64,000 bases of DNA, from assembly GCF_030272615.1 (NCBI RefSeq), contig NC_081411.1, positions 831,004,160-831,068,159 of the forward strand. Direction: 5' to 3'. The notes beneath the pieces are model-generated. The model worked only from the letters and a program-made list of their open reading frames with translations, did no database searches and was not told where the DNA came from. Every line of letters begins with the position of its first letter. The stretch's first letter is position 1. Shown piece by piece: positions 34,721 through 46,739 of this stretch. Origin of the DNA: Cryptomeria japonica. Taxonomy: Eukaryota; Streptophyta; Pinopsida; Cupressales; Cupressaceae. The position numbers and the translations under genes are program-made.

Positions 34721-36145
34721 TCAAGAAAAAAATTCAAAGTATTACCTTTGATCAAATCCCCAAAGCACAGAATAAAGCAGTTGATCCAATGGTTACTATT
34801 GGTTCATTGATTGCAATAGAGTCAGATAGTCCAAAATATAAGCTTTTGGTCAAACAAATTCTCCAGCAATATTTTGAGATATCACATATAGATATGTTGT
34901 GCAACATTGTTGATCCCCAATCACCCTCGTACCATGATATTTATGCCTACCTTAAAGATAACACCCTTCCACCCAGCATATCTCGAAATGATCGTCGTAA
35001 CCTCATTCACCGATGTGCCCGGTTTATGATTATAGGAGATAATCTATATCGTCGGGCTTGTCATGACATCCTTGCTAGATGATTATATTCAAATGAAGCT
35101 AATCTTTCAATGAAAAAAGTGCACACCAGAACTAGTGGTGCTCATACGAGTGGATATGTTCTTGCCAAATAGCTTTTGAGAGTGGGATATTACTAGCCCA
35201 TGATGGAGCATGATTGTTGTGAGTTTGTTAAAAAAAATGCCAACACAATATTTGTAGCCTATCACAACACCATGGCTTTTTTCTACATGGGGCCTTGATT
35301 TGGTTGGTAAAACTCATCCTTCTTCTTCAGATGGACATAAGTTTATCATTATAGCTACTGAGCATTTTTCCACTTAGTTGGTTGAATCTATCCCCCTCAC
35401 TCTTACTACTAATGTCCAAGTGTCCAAATTTATCCTATATCACATCCTTTTCCGCTATAGTGTTCCCTCTACAATCATTACCAATAATGGAACCCCATTT
35501 AAAAACCAACATATGCATGATCTTTGTTCAACATTTTGTATCCAACACTGTTGGTCTATCCCATATTACCCACAAGGTAACGGTCAGGCTGAGGCAACCA
35601 ATAAAACATTGTTACATTTCCTCAAAAAGGTTGTCAATGAAACTATTCATGATTGGCATCTCCATCTAAATCTTTCCCTTTGGGCATATCACACTAGTAT
35701 CCGAACTCCCACTAGAGCCACTCCATACTTGTCTATGGTGCAAAAGAAGTCTTGCCAATTGAGGTTTAGTTACCATCCTTGTGCATATCCCTGAAGGATT
35801 TTGTTTTTGATGAAAATTATAGGGTGGCAAGGCTAGCTCAGTTGGATCTTCTTGTTGAACAATGTCAGAAAGCATATGATCACTTACAAGTATATCAAAC
35901 TAGACTCAAGAAACAATATCAAAAGAAAGTGTATCCTCATGAATTTGAGGTTGGTGATCTAGTGCTTCGCGAAAACCCACAAAATCAGTAGGACAGAAAA
36001 GAAAGGAAAGTTTGAAGTCAATTGGTTGGGCCCATATGTAGTCACAGTAAATTATGGTTTAGGAGCCTATCGGTTATCCACTCCAAAATGGAAGCCTCTC
36101 AATGACCCCCTAAATATCATGCATTTGAACAGATTCTATGCCTAA
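34721..36145 (+). pseudogene. Tat integrase, decayed
   Basis: An N-terminal part (YHDIYAYLKDNTLPP, RRACHDILAR to 35082) is followed by the zinc region with several stops. The core keeps WGLDLVGK (first Asp, near 35286-35309). The second Asp is Asn: IITNNGTPF at 35473-35499 where DNG is expected. The Glu motif YYPQGNGQAEATNK is intact near 35564-35605. A frame change near 35800 leads to RVARLAQLDLLVEQCQKAYD and VGDLVLRENP, then after another shift WLGPYVVTVNYGLGAYRL and HLNRFYA end at TAA near 36143-36145. Confidence 0.85.
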
Positions 36146-36260
36146 TCCATGACAGTGTACCATTCAAATATCAAAAAATCCAAAAAAAAATTTAAAAAAA
36201 TGATAGAAAATAAAAAATAAAAAATCCAAAAAAAGAGAAAAACAAAAGAAAAAATGAAAT
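36146..36260 (+). other. A-rich tract after Tat pol
   Basis: Runs of A with GAAAA and AAATCC, about 80% A between 36168 and 36255. It may include the polypurine tract, but no LTR start follows directly. Confidence 0.5.
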
Positions 36261-37780
36261 CCTCCTATGGTGAAAACTACCTTTCGTGGCGCCTTGGGCA
36301 TGTATATATGGTGAAAACCTAGAAGCATGCACTGTATGTAAGGGTAGTTCCATTATCCTTTTTCTTCTCCTTTTGGCCTTATCCTAGCATGATATCCTTC
36401 ATTACTTGCCTCTGTAAATTGTATATGTACATATTTTCCTTGCTTGTCATTTTTCAAGCTTCTATGTAGTGATCTCCTAGTTGTTCCTTCATACACATAG
36501 GAGTTGTGTAGGTTTCATGTACAAAGTTCTAGTCTATCATGTATAAGTGTGCCTTGTGCATAGGCTTGTTTTGTTGTTCATATGTGCACATTGGTCGTGT
36601 GTCATCAAGATCATACCTCATTTGTTGGTTCTTCAACAATTGTTAATAAACATCTTTGTTATCATGATCATATCAGATTCTTTTTTTGTCAAATTCATCT
36701 CGTTAATCCTTTATCCAATCATCAGTTTGTGTAGGATGCATTCTTCCTCTAGTCAAACGTTATCCAATCTTCCTTTGTCTGTCACCCTTTGGAAAAAGAC
36801 ATCTGAGACACTTGTGTTGGCTTTGATTTTTTTTATCTTTGTTTATCTTTTGAGCACCTATGTTTTGTGACTTCTTAGTCATCATGATCTTTCATATCAT
36901 GGTCCTAGGAATAACAAATCTAGGGATTTGATCTTGTTGGTTTTTTTTTTCTTGGTGTGTTTTTTATGTCTTGTGTTGTTCCCTCATGAGGTCCTAGTTA
37001 TCTCATGTTACTCTGGGACATATCTCTTTGCTTGTGGTTTCTCTAGCATCGTTTCCTACAGCATTCCTTGTAATTGTGTGCGGTACTAGACCAACCTTTT
37101 GTGTCTTTTTATTTGAGTTGGTATTAAAAGGTTGGGCTACTGAATTATAATTAGTAATTATGTGCTTCTTAGAGGTTATAGAATGGGCAAGTTTCAAGTA
37201 ATAACCTGGAGGGTGAACCATAGAAGGGTCACCGCAGATATGTATTACTTTATTTGGTCATATATTTTCTCTATTGATGTAGGTTATTGGTAATTTAGGT
37301 ATATTAGGGATACTGGAGACTACAATCACATTAATGAATTTCTTATGACTTTTAAAGAATTATTTGAACAAGAGTTTGAAGAAATATACACTATCAACAT
37401 CATTAGTATATCACATGAGTTCAAGTAATTCACCTATCAACAATTCTAGAGATAAGTACTTGAATCCCTTAAATTTACTTTACACATGCATACATATAGA
37501 CCTATAGATCACTAATTAGATGCTACCTCAAATATGAAAGAATTTGGTTTAGGCAAGGAATGTTTAATAGATCAAATTAAAGATTGGTAGCTTTCAATGT
37601 TGGAGGAAAATTAGACCAAGATATTCATTTTTATGAAAAAAATTGATATATAAAAGGGAAGCTTAAGGAGTGGATCTAAGTTTAGAGGATAGTTTGTTAA
37701 GCAAGGCTATCAAATCCAAATTCTACAACTTTTCTTGACTGACTAGCCAAATGATCTATGCTAGAATAAAAAGAATCCTT
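36261..37780. other. Non-coding, possibly Tat 3' region
   Basis: No ORF is supported and no copy of the LTR start TGTAGACACC was found. GGTGAAAAC-type phrases near 36270 and 36310 resemble those in the element interior. Confidence 0.4.
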
Positions 37781-38400
37781 CTTAAAGTTGGAGCCTTTTC
37801 ATAGTCTACTTTCCATAAATCAAAATCTCTGAGGCGAATGACTGCACTCTATTGGTATATTTAGTCTTAATTGATGCCCACATTGAAAAAAATCTAAGAA
37901 ACAATAGTTCACAATATTGGGATTGGCTTAATTAAAAACTCAACTAGCATGGTGCTTGATTGCCAACTTTTCTCATTATCTTTCACAATTGGTTGAGACT
38001 ATAGGATAATACATCTTGGGCTAGCATATGGATTGTCAACCCTTCCATGCTTATATGGAAAATATAGAAAGAATAGAATAGAAGGATATACAATAACTAG
38101 GATTATAATATCATTCAATTACTTCATATTACCGAAAATGAATTTGCAAAGTAATGAATGCTAGAGCTAGAGTGTTTGGGATAGAGGAATTCACTAGTTG
38201 GAATGATTCAATTATGAGATGGTGGCCTATCCTAAGTGCATGGAAATATGATGGGAATTAGAAGAATAAAATTGACTAAGTTCCATGTGATCCTCCTCAA
38301 GGTTAGCTGAAAATGAATTTTGAGAGGGCTTTGAGGGGAAACCCAAGTGCCTCGGGTGGTAGGTGTATAGTAGGAGGTGAAATAAGTTGGTTATTTTAGG
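37781..38400 (+). pseudogene. LINE relic: end of ORF2 with RNase H start
   Basis: Readable pieces are ARVFGIEEFTSWNDSIMRWW (about 38166-38225) and, after stops, DPPQG, LKMNFERALRGNPSASGG (38270-38360). The latter matches the plant LINE RNase H start (L-x-N-F-D-G-A-x-x-G-N-P-x-x-x-G) with D changed to E and G to R. The rest of the RNase H is missing. The upstream part (37820-38160) is suggestive only. Confidence 0.5.
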
Positions 38401-39530
38401 CCCTCTCCAAGAAACCCAAAAATAAAATAATAAATAATAAAAAATTAGGAACTTTAAAATCAATGCTACGAAATAAAAATAATCAAATATAAGAAACAAA
38501 ATATCCATGATGGTATAATATATGAGGTGATCCTAACCAACATCACTCTAACAATGGGAAGGAAACTCTAGGGAAAGCTATTTTTATGTGCATTCATCAA
38601 ACTAGATGTATTAGAGCTTGCTTCTTGATCCATTGTTGCTTCAATGAGAATCCTATGAAGGGGTCTATTGTAGGCATCTTTGTGAATGCAATAAGGAGGA
38701 GAATGGTTAGAAGGAAGTGTTAGAATTTTTCAAAGGTGAAATCATTTAGAACAATATGGAGGTCTTCAATTATTTTGAGTCATCATACTGATATTTTATC
38801 TCCATATCAAATTGTTCATGCCTTTGGTCTTTCTGATGGATTAAGGTTTCTGATTTGCCTTGGAAAATAAAATGTTAAATTTGTTCTCTCACATTTTATA
38901 TCAAATGGTATTTTTTTATTGTGTGTGTAACTTTAAAACTAATTTTAATTAAAAACTTGATATGTTTAAACAATACAATATATAATCTATAATTTTGAAA
39001 TAAGAAACTTATATGATCTAGATAAATTAGACAAAGTTATTTAGAAAATAACTTAGACTCAATTCAAAAATACATTTAATTAATTAACTTAAGACTATAA
39101 ATAATAATGAAGAACTAATAATAAGTTCACTTATCTAGTATTTGCAAGTGCTCAATTTCATTATTTTATGCTTAGAAATCAATCTTTTATTTTTTCTCCA
39201 CTGTTTAAAATATGTAAAGAATTTTCTCCAATTTTTTTGTTTTTACTTATTTTATTATTAAAATCTTATAATTTCCTCTCCTTATTTTAATTATAAAATA
39301 GTCAATAAGATGATGCATATAATAAAATAAATCAAACTAATATATAATTTTATGTAAAGAATTAAGAAAATTGAGAAAATATCTTTTTAAGAAAAATAGC
39401 TATTATTTAATATTATTTGCTTGCAAAACACTAAAAAAAATAAAGAATAAATATCAAATTAATAAAAATGATTATTAATTAAATGTTTTTCTCATGCAAA
39501 ATACTATAATAAATATCCAATAATTATTTT
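38401..39530. other. AT-rich non-coding stretch
   Basis: No supported feature. Very AT-rich between 38880 and 39540. Confidence 0.6.
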
Positions 39531-40900
39531 TCAATATTTTTTTATTAAGATAAAATGGTTTGGAACTTGTAAATTAGATAGAACACTAATACAAAAAGTT
39601 CTGAGATGGGACAAAAATAATACAGGTGTAGTCAAGCTACTAAGCAAGAACAACCACAAATGCAACCTAATTGTCAAGCACAAAACAATACCCAAGGATC
39701 TAACCCAAATAGTGCTAGAACCTACCATATTCAACCTCACTCCCTTAATTTGAATGTCTAGTTGGGAGAGATTTGAGAACACTTTTCGTTTTCCTTTGAA
39801 AATTTATCCAAAAAATGGTATCTTTTGATTCCTTAGACATAGGAGAGTATGGGAAGAACCCCTCAAAGGGCCCACCTAGAAGCATAACACAAGTAAAAGA
39901 ATGTCTAGTCTAGGAGATGCCAACTAAAAAGCAACCACCTTAGGAGCTAGTGAATGTAGCACCAAAGTTGAAAAAACAACAAGAATAGTAGACATAGGAA
40001 GATGAGCAACTAAACCAATAATTAGGTGAGAATCACTAATAGGAGATAAAGGATTTGTAAGAGCAAGACTTGCTAGATTTGCACCAACCACATGAGGAAT
40101 TTCCTCAAGAGTTTGACTCGTTGCAAGGGGAATGATAAGAGAAGATCCATTGTCTTGAGAGAAACCAAAAACTAAAGAGTCAAGTACATTACTATTCAAG
40201 TGATCATTGTGGGTATTCCTCCATCACATTGTCACACCCTTGTAGTGAGAGGTTAGACAAATTTGGATCCATGTGACCAATTGAGAATAATCATCTACAT
40301 CTAAAGGGAAGACCCTTGTAGTCTATTAGTTGAGTCCAAATCATATGCGCCACCATCAAAATAATATCCTTCTGAAAAGCCTTGTAGATATCTATTTCCA
40401 CTAAAATACAAGCAAATGTAGAGTGGCCCATGAAGGAAGTCACAAACCTTCAAAAAGTGATTGATAGCATTGTCAATGGACTCATAGCAAGATTCTTCCC
40501 AAAAACATAAGGGAATATTTGGTAGGCTAACCCAAATTAGTCTAATATTCAAAGGCTCTGAGAGGGGATTAAAGGAGATAGACCAAGGCTTGATCGATAG
40601 GGAGTGCATTCCCCACATCTGTAACCTACCATCAAGCACCAAATCCCTATCCTTCGAAAATAAAATAGTCACAATGAAGAAGCCTCTAACACAAGGAAAA
40701 AGATCAATCTTTCCATCAATGAGAGGCTTCTAAGAGTTCAAAACCTAGGTGTGAAAATTGGGAAGAGAAAGCCACAAATTGTTAAATCTATAGACCAAGC
40801 CACAATGAAAGTAAAAAATATCATTTTTTATCATATTATATCGCAAAACCACATTAGGGGGATGATTCTAAAAAGAAAGGTTTGAAATTAATCTTACAAA
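39531..40900 (-). pseudogene. LINE ORF1 relic (nucleic-acid-binding protein)
   Basis: On the minus strand 40672-40301 reads DRDLVLDGRLQMWGM, ISFNPLSEPLNIRLIWVSLP, NIPLCFWEESCYESIDNAI. This is the arrangement of the DUF4283-type domain of plant LINE ORF1 (W-V-x-L-P-x-L-P-L-x-F-W). Upstream, 40900-40680, shows the preceding part with stops (FYFHCGLVYRF). Downstream pieces (40199-39924, 39782-39531) are open but not recognised. No zinc knuckle was seen. The sequence near 39540-39600 (TTTTTATTAAG on plus) might be the LINE tail, with ORF2 deleted. Confidence 0.55.
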
Positions 40901-41234
40901 GGAGGGAAAGCATGGACCCCTGCGCTAACAATGTTTGCATAGAACCTTAGGGAATTATGTCCCACATCTGAACCACTAAGACCACCGCCACCTAGAGAAG
41001 GTGTTCAAATTGAACCAGAACTATTACCATTTAGAAAAAACTTGCCAAGCATAAGGAGCAACAAAAATGAAGCAAGATCCCAAAGAGAATAAAGTGTAAC
41101 CAAGGGAGATACAACCACCAATCTTGTAGCATACCCACCAATCACACCAAAAGCATCCAAACATCATGGGATGAAATCATTTTCAAAAAGTGCTAGTGTT
41201 TCTAGAGGTGGGAGTGTCATCAAGGATTAAACTA

Positions 41235-41350
41235 TTTTTTAATTTTTGTATTAATAAAGCAACAAAACAAGGGTGTTGACCCTTTACAAAGACAAGCCAA
41301 AAAGGCTACATACAACTAGTCAAGAACAAATCTCTGGCAGCAAAGGCCAG
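41235..41350 (-). mobile_element. Possible LINE 3' end
   Basis: On the minus strand a segment ends ...GTCAACACCCTTGTTTTG, then TTGCTTTATTAATACAAAAA, an A-rich tail as seen at plant LINE 3' ends. No coding part is attached, so this is weak. Confidence 0.3.
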
Positions 41351-44095
41351 ACTACTTTTAAATGTTATCCTCGTACAAAAGATATTTTTATTTATTTTAA
41401 ATTGCTCTTTTAGATTTAATTTTATTTTTACCTAATATATTTTATTTTTGCACGAACAATTTATTTTTGGTTCTTATTATTATCACTATTATTTAATAAT
41501 CAAAAAATATTATCATTTTTTTTAATCAATTACTATCACTTTTTAATAATCAACTAACTAATTCCTATCAATTAATATTTTTTATCAGTAACTAATTATA
41601 ATATTAGTTATAAGGTTCTTATTAAATTCCAAAAGTAAGGGGTCATGATACAATATGTTAATCACAACATGAAGGTTACAATATGACACAGATTCTAGTG
41701 CTTCCAATCAAGATCTTTACTCTAATTCTAGACTCAATCTACCATCATAACCCCACAATATAATCACCATAGAAACTCCTACCCAAGCCATTAATTTATA
41801 GACCAATAAGATCTAAAAAACCACTAACATATTCCCAAAACTATGGAATCAAAACCATGAGCCAAGTCTTGGTCCGAATAGTCCAAATTGGATTCATGTG
41901 TCCCTTCCAAAAATAAATCCTAGAATAGAATGTAGTTGTCTCATCAAGGCCTTCAACTCGTATAAAAAAGGGGGCCAAATATTAATCTCAAACATTTTGT
42001 GAAGGAGCATAAATTATACTTACATGCAACTATATTTAGTTGTTCAAAGATATGCCTCCTAGTCCACTTAGTAAATCAATACTCAATGGCCTCTCACGAC
42101 CATCATAAGACAATGAAAAGCAACATAGTCTGTCAACCAATACATCTTGAGATTCCTCCATATGTTTCACTACATGTTATGAGATCCCAACATTACCGTA
42201 CACCGCAACGATTAAACAACTACAACATCCTTAAGATAGACAAGATGTAAAATACCTAGCCCTAACACTTTTTACTTTGGTGAACTCTTCCACTCTTGCA
42301 CCACCTTGAGGTTTGTATTATAGTTTTATATTGTTAATATGTTACTCTTTAATTATGTAATCCCCTTACCTTTAATTTATTATTATCCATTAGTATCTAA
42401 TGTTGTGTTGATGCCAAGTATTCTTGTTAGTCAAAGCACCCTCTGATAAGAAGAGCCCATTTAAATCATACTATGGCTTCGCATTCAAATAATCAAAAAT
42501 TCCTATTTGTGGCATGGATGTTGATGGGGTTAGCTCATACAATACACGACACTAATTTACACATGAAAACTTATATTCTTCATTTATAGAATAATGATTT
42601 ATTACAAAATAGAATTTGGAAACAAAAAATAGAGGATCAAATCCTCAACAAGATGCAACACATTACATCTTCATTCCATCATTTCTAGAGCCTCCTTCCT
42701 TTTTGCAACTTCAATTTTGTTTCTCCTTTCTACCTTCTTTCTTTTTCCATGACTTACCACTTTCCATCCTTTTCCACTACCTTGAAAAATATATAAAATG
42801 GCCATAAATGGCCTTAGGAGCCTCCAAGCATAATTTAAATTTTTAACTCTCAACTCTCAAAAATAAGCCAACTTCTAGGAGTCATAACTTTTGATCCAAG
42901 TACCTAATTGATACCCTCTTTTTCAAACTAAAGATCTCATAGTGCTCTACAAAACAAGTTTGAAATAGAGAATTAAGTAGACATTGATCAAAGCCTCTTT
43001 TGATCATTTAAAAGTCCAAAATTTGAATTTAATATTTTTTATAGGATTTTTGGACATTGAAACTTTAATATCTAACTATTTATAAATGATCTTTAGCTAT
43101 TTAACCATAGTTGATTTTACAATTTCAAAGCTTTAGATAGATTATTAAGTCTATATGTGCTCAAATGCAAACTTCCTAAAAATAACATTGAGCTAAGTTA
43201 TATTTAGCCTTTTGGAGGATTTTGACTAACGTAAACCATTATGTAACACTGTTTTTAGAGGAAATAAACTTCGTTGGTATTCTAGCAATTGGGAATTTCA
43301 ATATGGACTACAATAGAACGAAATAAGCCTACAAAACAAAACAAGAAAAAGAACATTAAAAAAAAATTGGGTGATGTAAGATTTCTCCTATGCCTTTGGA
43401 TGCTTTTGCATAAGATGTTGATCATTATAATAAAATATGCATATGTGAAAAAGAAAGAGTTTTCTATTACTACATAATCAATTTTCTAGGAGCTTGCTAA
43501 TGTTATTTTGCCTACACTATTGATTTAACATCTTCATAACTTGTTGCTTGGTGCACCACTTGGTCTAAGATTCTTCAAATTATTGGCACTAAAATTTATT
43601 CTTCTAAAATTATTTGCCTGGTGAACTTACTTCTCCCATCCAACCTTCACCCACCATTGTCAACCCCTCCTATCTCTATGGTTTGTTGTGTTCCTTAGTC
43701 TTATGTTATGTTTAGCCCTTTTCCCACTCACATTCATCTACTTCCCACATTCTTAAGATCATTCCTTTCATCATATTAGTTTTGCACCTTCCTAAATGCA
43801 TTTATAGTGTTGATTTACCTCCTTGTGTCATTTATTTACCTCTCATTTATCATCATCTTTACACCCTATCAATTGCCACTCATGTTCCATTACAATTCCT
43901 ACTTACACTCTTAATATACTTTTTGGAAAACATAGATAGAGTTGAGAATATAATAGATGTCATACCTAGTGGACAAAATACAATTAGTTAGTTCGTCCCC
44001 TTGCACTCTTGCATTCAAAATTGTAAACATTAATTACTAATTGGTTTAGCAGAACCTTGTTTTGAGTTGTAGAATGGTAAATGTGACCCAATAAA
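41351..44095. other. Non-coding stretch with one repeat relic
   Basis: No ORF is supported. 43626-43790 resembles 50690-50870 (shared CTTATGTTATGT, CTTTTCCCACT, CTTCCCACATTC in the same order). The rest shows nothing. Confidence 0.5.
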
Positions 44096-44197
44096 ATTTG
44101 CAATCCTAACATGTTGTGTGTTTGGACTTTGCCTATGATTATAAGGATTTGCAATCCTAACATGTTGTGTGTTTGAACTTTGTCTATGATTATAAGG
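44096..44197 (+). repeat. 51-bp tandem duplication before the E4 LTR
   Basis: ATTTGCAATCCTAACATG to ATTATAAGG occurs at 44096-44146 and 44147-44197 with two differences. It ends 18 bp before the LTR. Confidence 0.85.
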
Positions 44198-44215
44198 TGT
44201 TTATTGAGTTGTTTA

Positions 44216-45526
44216 TGTTATACTTGTGTGGAATATTGTCATTGTTGTCATTGATGTAAAATATTGCTATCCAATTAGACCAAATGTGTTTGAAGCAATT
44301 TTGGTATGCATGGAAAAAAGGTACGTGATATGATGTAGTAAGGCATAGTTGATCTACTAAAGTTATTTCTGGAAGATCCCCATCTCCAAAATTCTAAGTT
44401 GTGCCTATTTTGGTTTGTACAATGTTTCGGTATCAGCTATGTGAGGTTCGGTATCAGTAGCATCAGTTATATCAACTATATTTGTTGTATCCATCATGGT
44501 TTGTGTTTTGGCATATGTGGTATCTGTATTTTGGAGTTAGGAGTTGTTGTGCTTGGAGTTTTATGCTTATGGGACTAGTAAGCCCCTATTTTGCCCCAGT
44601 AATCAAGGTATAGACCCTTGTTTTGCCTCAGTAATCAAGGTATATGCATCGGTAAATGAATTAAGGAAGCGCGTAGAAGATCATGTGGAGGCCAACTTTG
44701 TTAAATCATGTTTTCAGTTAAGGCTTTATTGGATAACGTGTTGATCCAAGTAGCATATTATTGTTTAAATCATTTGTGTTTGGCCAACGTATTATCTCAA
44801 TGTATGAGATTACTGATATATATATATATAGGAGAATGAATAGAGAAGAGTGTGTGAAGAGTATGATATAGAAGGCAGAGTGTGTATTGCAGAGTAAGAA
44901 GTGTGCATATGACAGAGTTGTGGATAGTGAAGCAGTTGCAGTAAGAAAAGAAATTGTATGAGCAAAGGAGCATATAGAAGAGTCAGTATGTAGGTAGTGT
45001 TGTAATAATCCTTTACCATATGTGATATAAGTGATTGTTTTGACAGAGTAGTGCAGTAATCTCTTACTAGATTTGCCATTGGTGATTGTGGACAGTGCAA
45101 CAATAATCCTTTACCGTTTTGTGAGTTGTTATCTGAGCTTAACTTGGAACTACCTTCATGCATTAGGAGATGCAATTTTCTTAGTTCACTAAATTTTCTA
45201 TTGCAGTGAGCGTTCCGGCAATGAGTTGCTTTTGTAATCTAGCAGTGAGCCATCTGGTAGTGAGCCACCATTTTGTAAACACCATATAACTAGCTATATT
45301 ATCTTGAGAGCTAACACTCTCTAATATTTTTCCATTTTCCACGTATAAAATCCGGTGTTCTATTTGTGGTTGTGTTATTTGTTTATTTTGCATTTGTTAT
45401 TTCATATTGATGAGTTTAAATAATGAAATTAACATATCAGTAAAAGCTTATGGAAAGTTTTATATTCTGTGGGAATGCTAATTCACCCCACCACCTCCCC
45501 CCCATCTCAATATTCTAGTCCTTTCA
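44216..45526 (+). repeat. 5' LTR of E4
   Basis: It starts TGTTATACTTGTGTGG and ends TAGTCCTTTCA. It aligns with 48925-50270, for example TCTGGAAGATCCxCATCTCC and TTATCTGAGCTTAACTTGGA. A short (TA)n run lies at 44815-44831. GTATAAAATCCGGTG near 45343 may be its TATA box. Confidence 0.85.
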
Positions 45527-45540
45527 ACTAATTCTAAAAT

Positions 45541-45552
45541 TGGTATTAGAGC
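45541..45552 (+). promoter_or_regulatory. Primer binding site of E4
   Basis: TGGTATTAGAGC matches the initiator tRNA-Met complement with one mismatch, 14 bases after the LTR. Confidence 0.75.
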
Positions 45553-45608
45553 TTTGGTCCCTTGCTTAAAAGCTTAACCGCTTGAGGGAGATCCATGTTG
45601 GTTGAATC

Positions 45609-46525
45609 ATGGCACCAATAAGTATGACTAGAGAATTTCAGTTGGATGAAGAATTGTAGACAACTCTTGAAGATTTGGAAAGTGTTGAATCTAAGAATAA
45701 GGAATTGAAAGAGAATGTGAAGGTAGTGAATGAATGTGTGCAGAAATTGAAAGAACGAATCTGGAAGTTCAAGCTAAGACATAAAGAAGTTAACAATCAG
45801 TTGAAGCAAGCGAATGAAAACGTTAAAGATCTAATGCAGAAAATTGAGGAGAAAAACAAGACAGAGGAAATCCTAAAAGAATCAATCAAGCTAAAGACTG
45901 AAGAATGCGAGAAGTTAGAACAAGAAGTGAAGAAGTTGAAGGCAGAAAGGAAGGTTCTTGATAGTAGCAAACTTTTGGAAGAGTTGATCAACATGCAGAA
46001 AGCTCATTTAGACAAGATTGGACTTGGATTTCAGACCAGTGAATGTTCAACTCAGAATAACAAAGACACAAGCAAAGATGTTAAGGTAGAAGCAAAGAAG
46101 AAATCAGAAGATGCAAGCAAAACCCGGATTTAGAGTACTAATGCAAGAAGACTACTAGCTTGTCAACCAAATGCACAAAGGTACCCATCATTTAATGGTT
46201 ATTGTTTTCAATGCAATAAATTTGGTTATAAGGCTATAAACTGTAGAAGCTTTCAGTGTTACAATTGCAAGAAGTTTGGTCATAAAGCGAATTGTTGTAG
46301 AAATCATGCTATGAGTTAGAATCTTAATCCGGTTGGAGCGGATAAGGTGAATAATAACTTTCATGGATATTGTCATACATGCAATGGTTATGGTCATAAA
46401 GCTAATCGATGTAGATCTAGATCACATTCAATAAATTCGAAGCAGAAGAATATCAGTTGCTACAAGTGCAAGCAACCCAGACATTATGCTAATCAATGTA
46501 GAAATGGAAATATGGATGTCTACTA
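45609..46525 (+). pseudogene. E4 gag-like ORF: coiled coil plus four zinc knuckles
   Basis: ATG at 45609 (MAPISMTREFQLDEEL) is followed by a TAG, then about 150 codons of strong coiled coil (KNKELKENVKVV, EECEKLEQEVKKLKAE). After TAG at 46131 come four CCHC-like knuckles: CFQCNKFGYKAINC (His replaced by Tyr), CYNCKKFGHKANCC, CHTCNGYGHKANRC and CYKCKQPRHYANQC. A TAG at 46317 falls between the second and third. Zinc knuckles of this kind bind RNA in gag proteins. A usual Copia capsid domain is not visible, so this may be a reduced gag in which the coiled coil supplies assembly. All parts are in one frame. Confidence 0.7.
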
Positions 46526-46739
46526 AGAAGAATGTAATAAAGATTGATGGATCAAAGAGAAAGGAAGTGTTGGTTTGGAGAAAGAAGGAGGTGAACAATG
46601 AAAAAAAGCCTAGTATACCAGAATCTGGTGCAGGTACCTCTTCCTCCAATAACTGAGCATATTGCTTCAAGGCTTATGGAGAGTTCTCAAAGAAAATATT
46701 TTGATCTCCCCTTCTGAGTTGGTTCATGTTGTTGGTCCA

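Noticed and set aside
35829-35844. tRNA A-box-like GGCTAGCTCAGTTGG
   Set aside because: It lies in decayed integrase coding sequence, and no B box or cloverleaf follows.
36547-36870. 107-codon plus-strand open frame with hydrophobic runs
   Set aside because: T-rich, no conserved pattern and no context; most likely chance.
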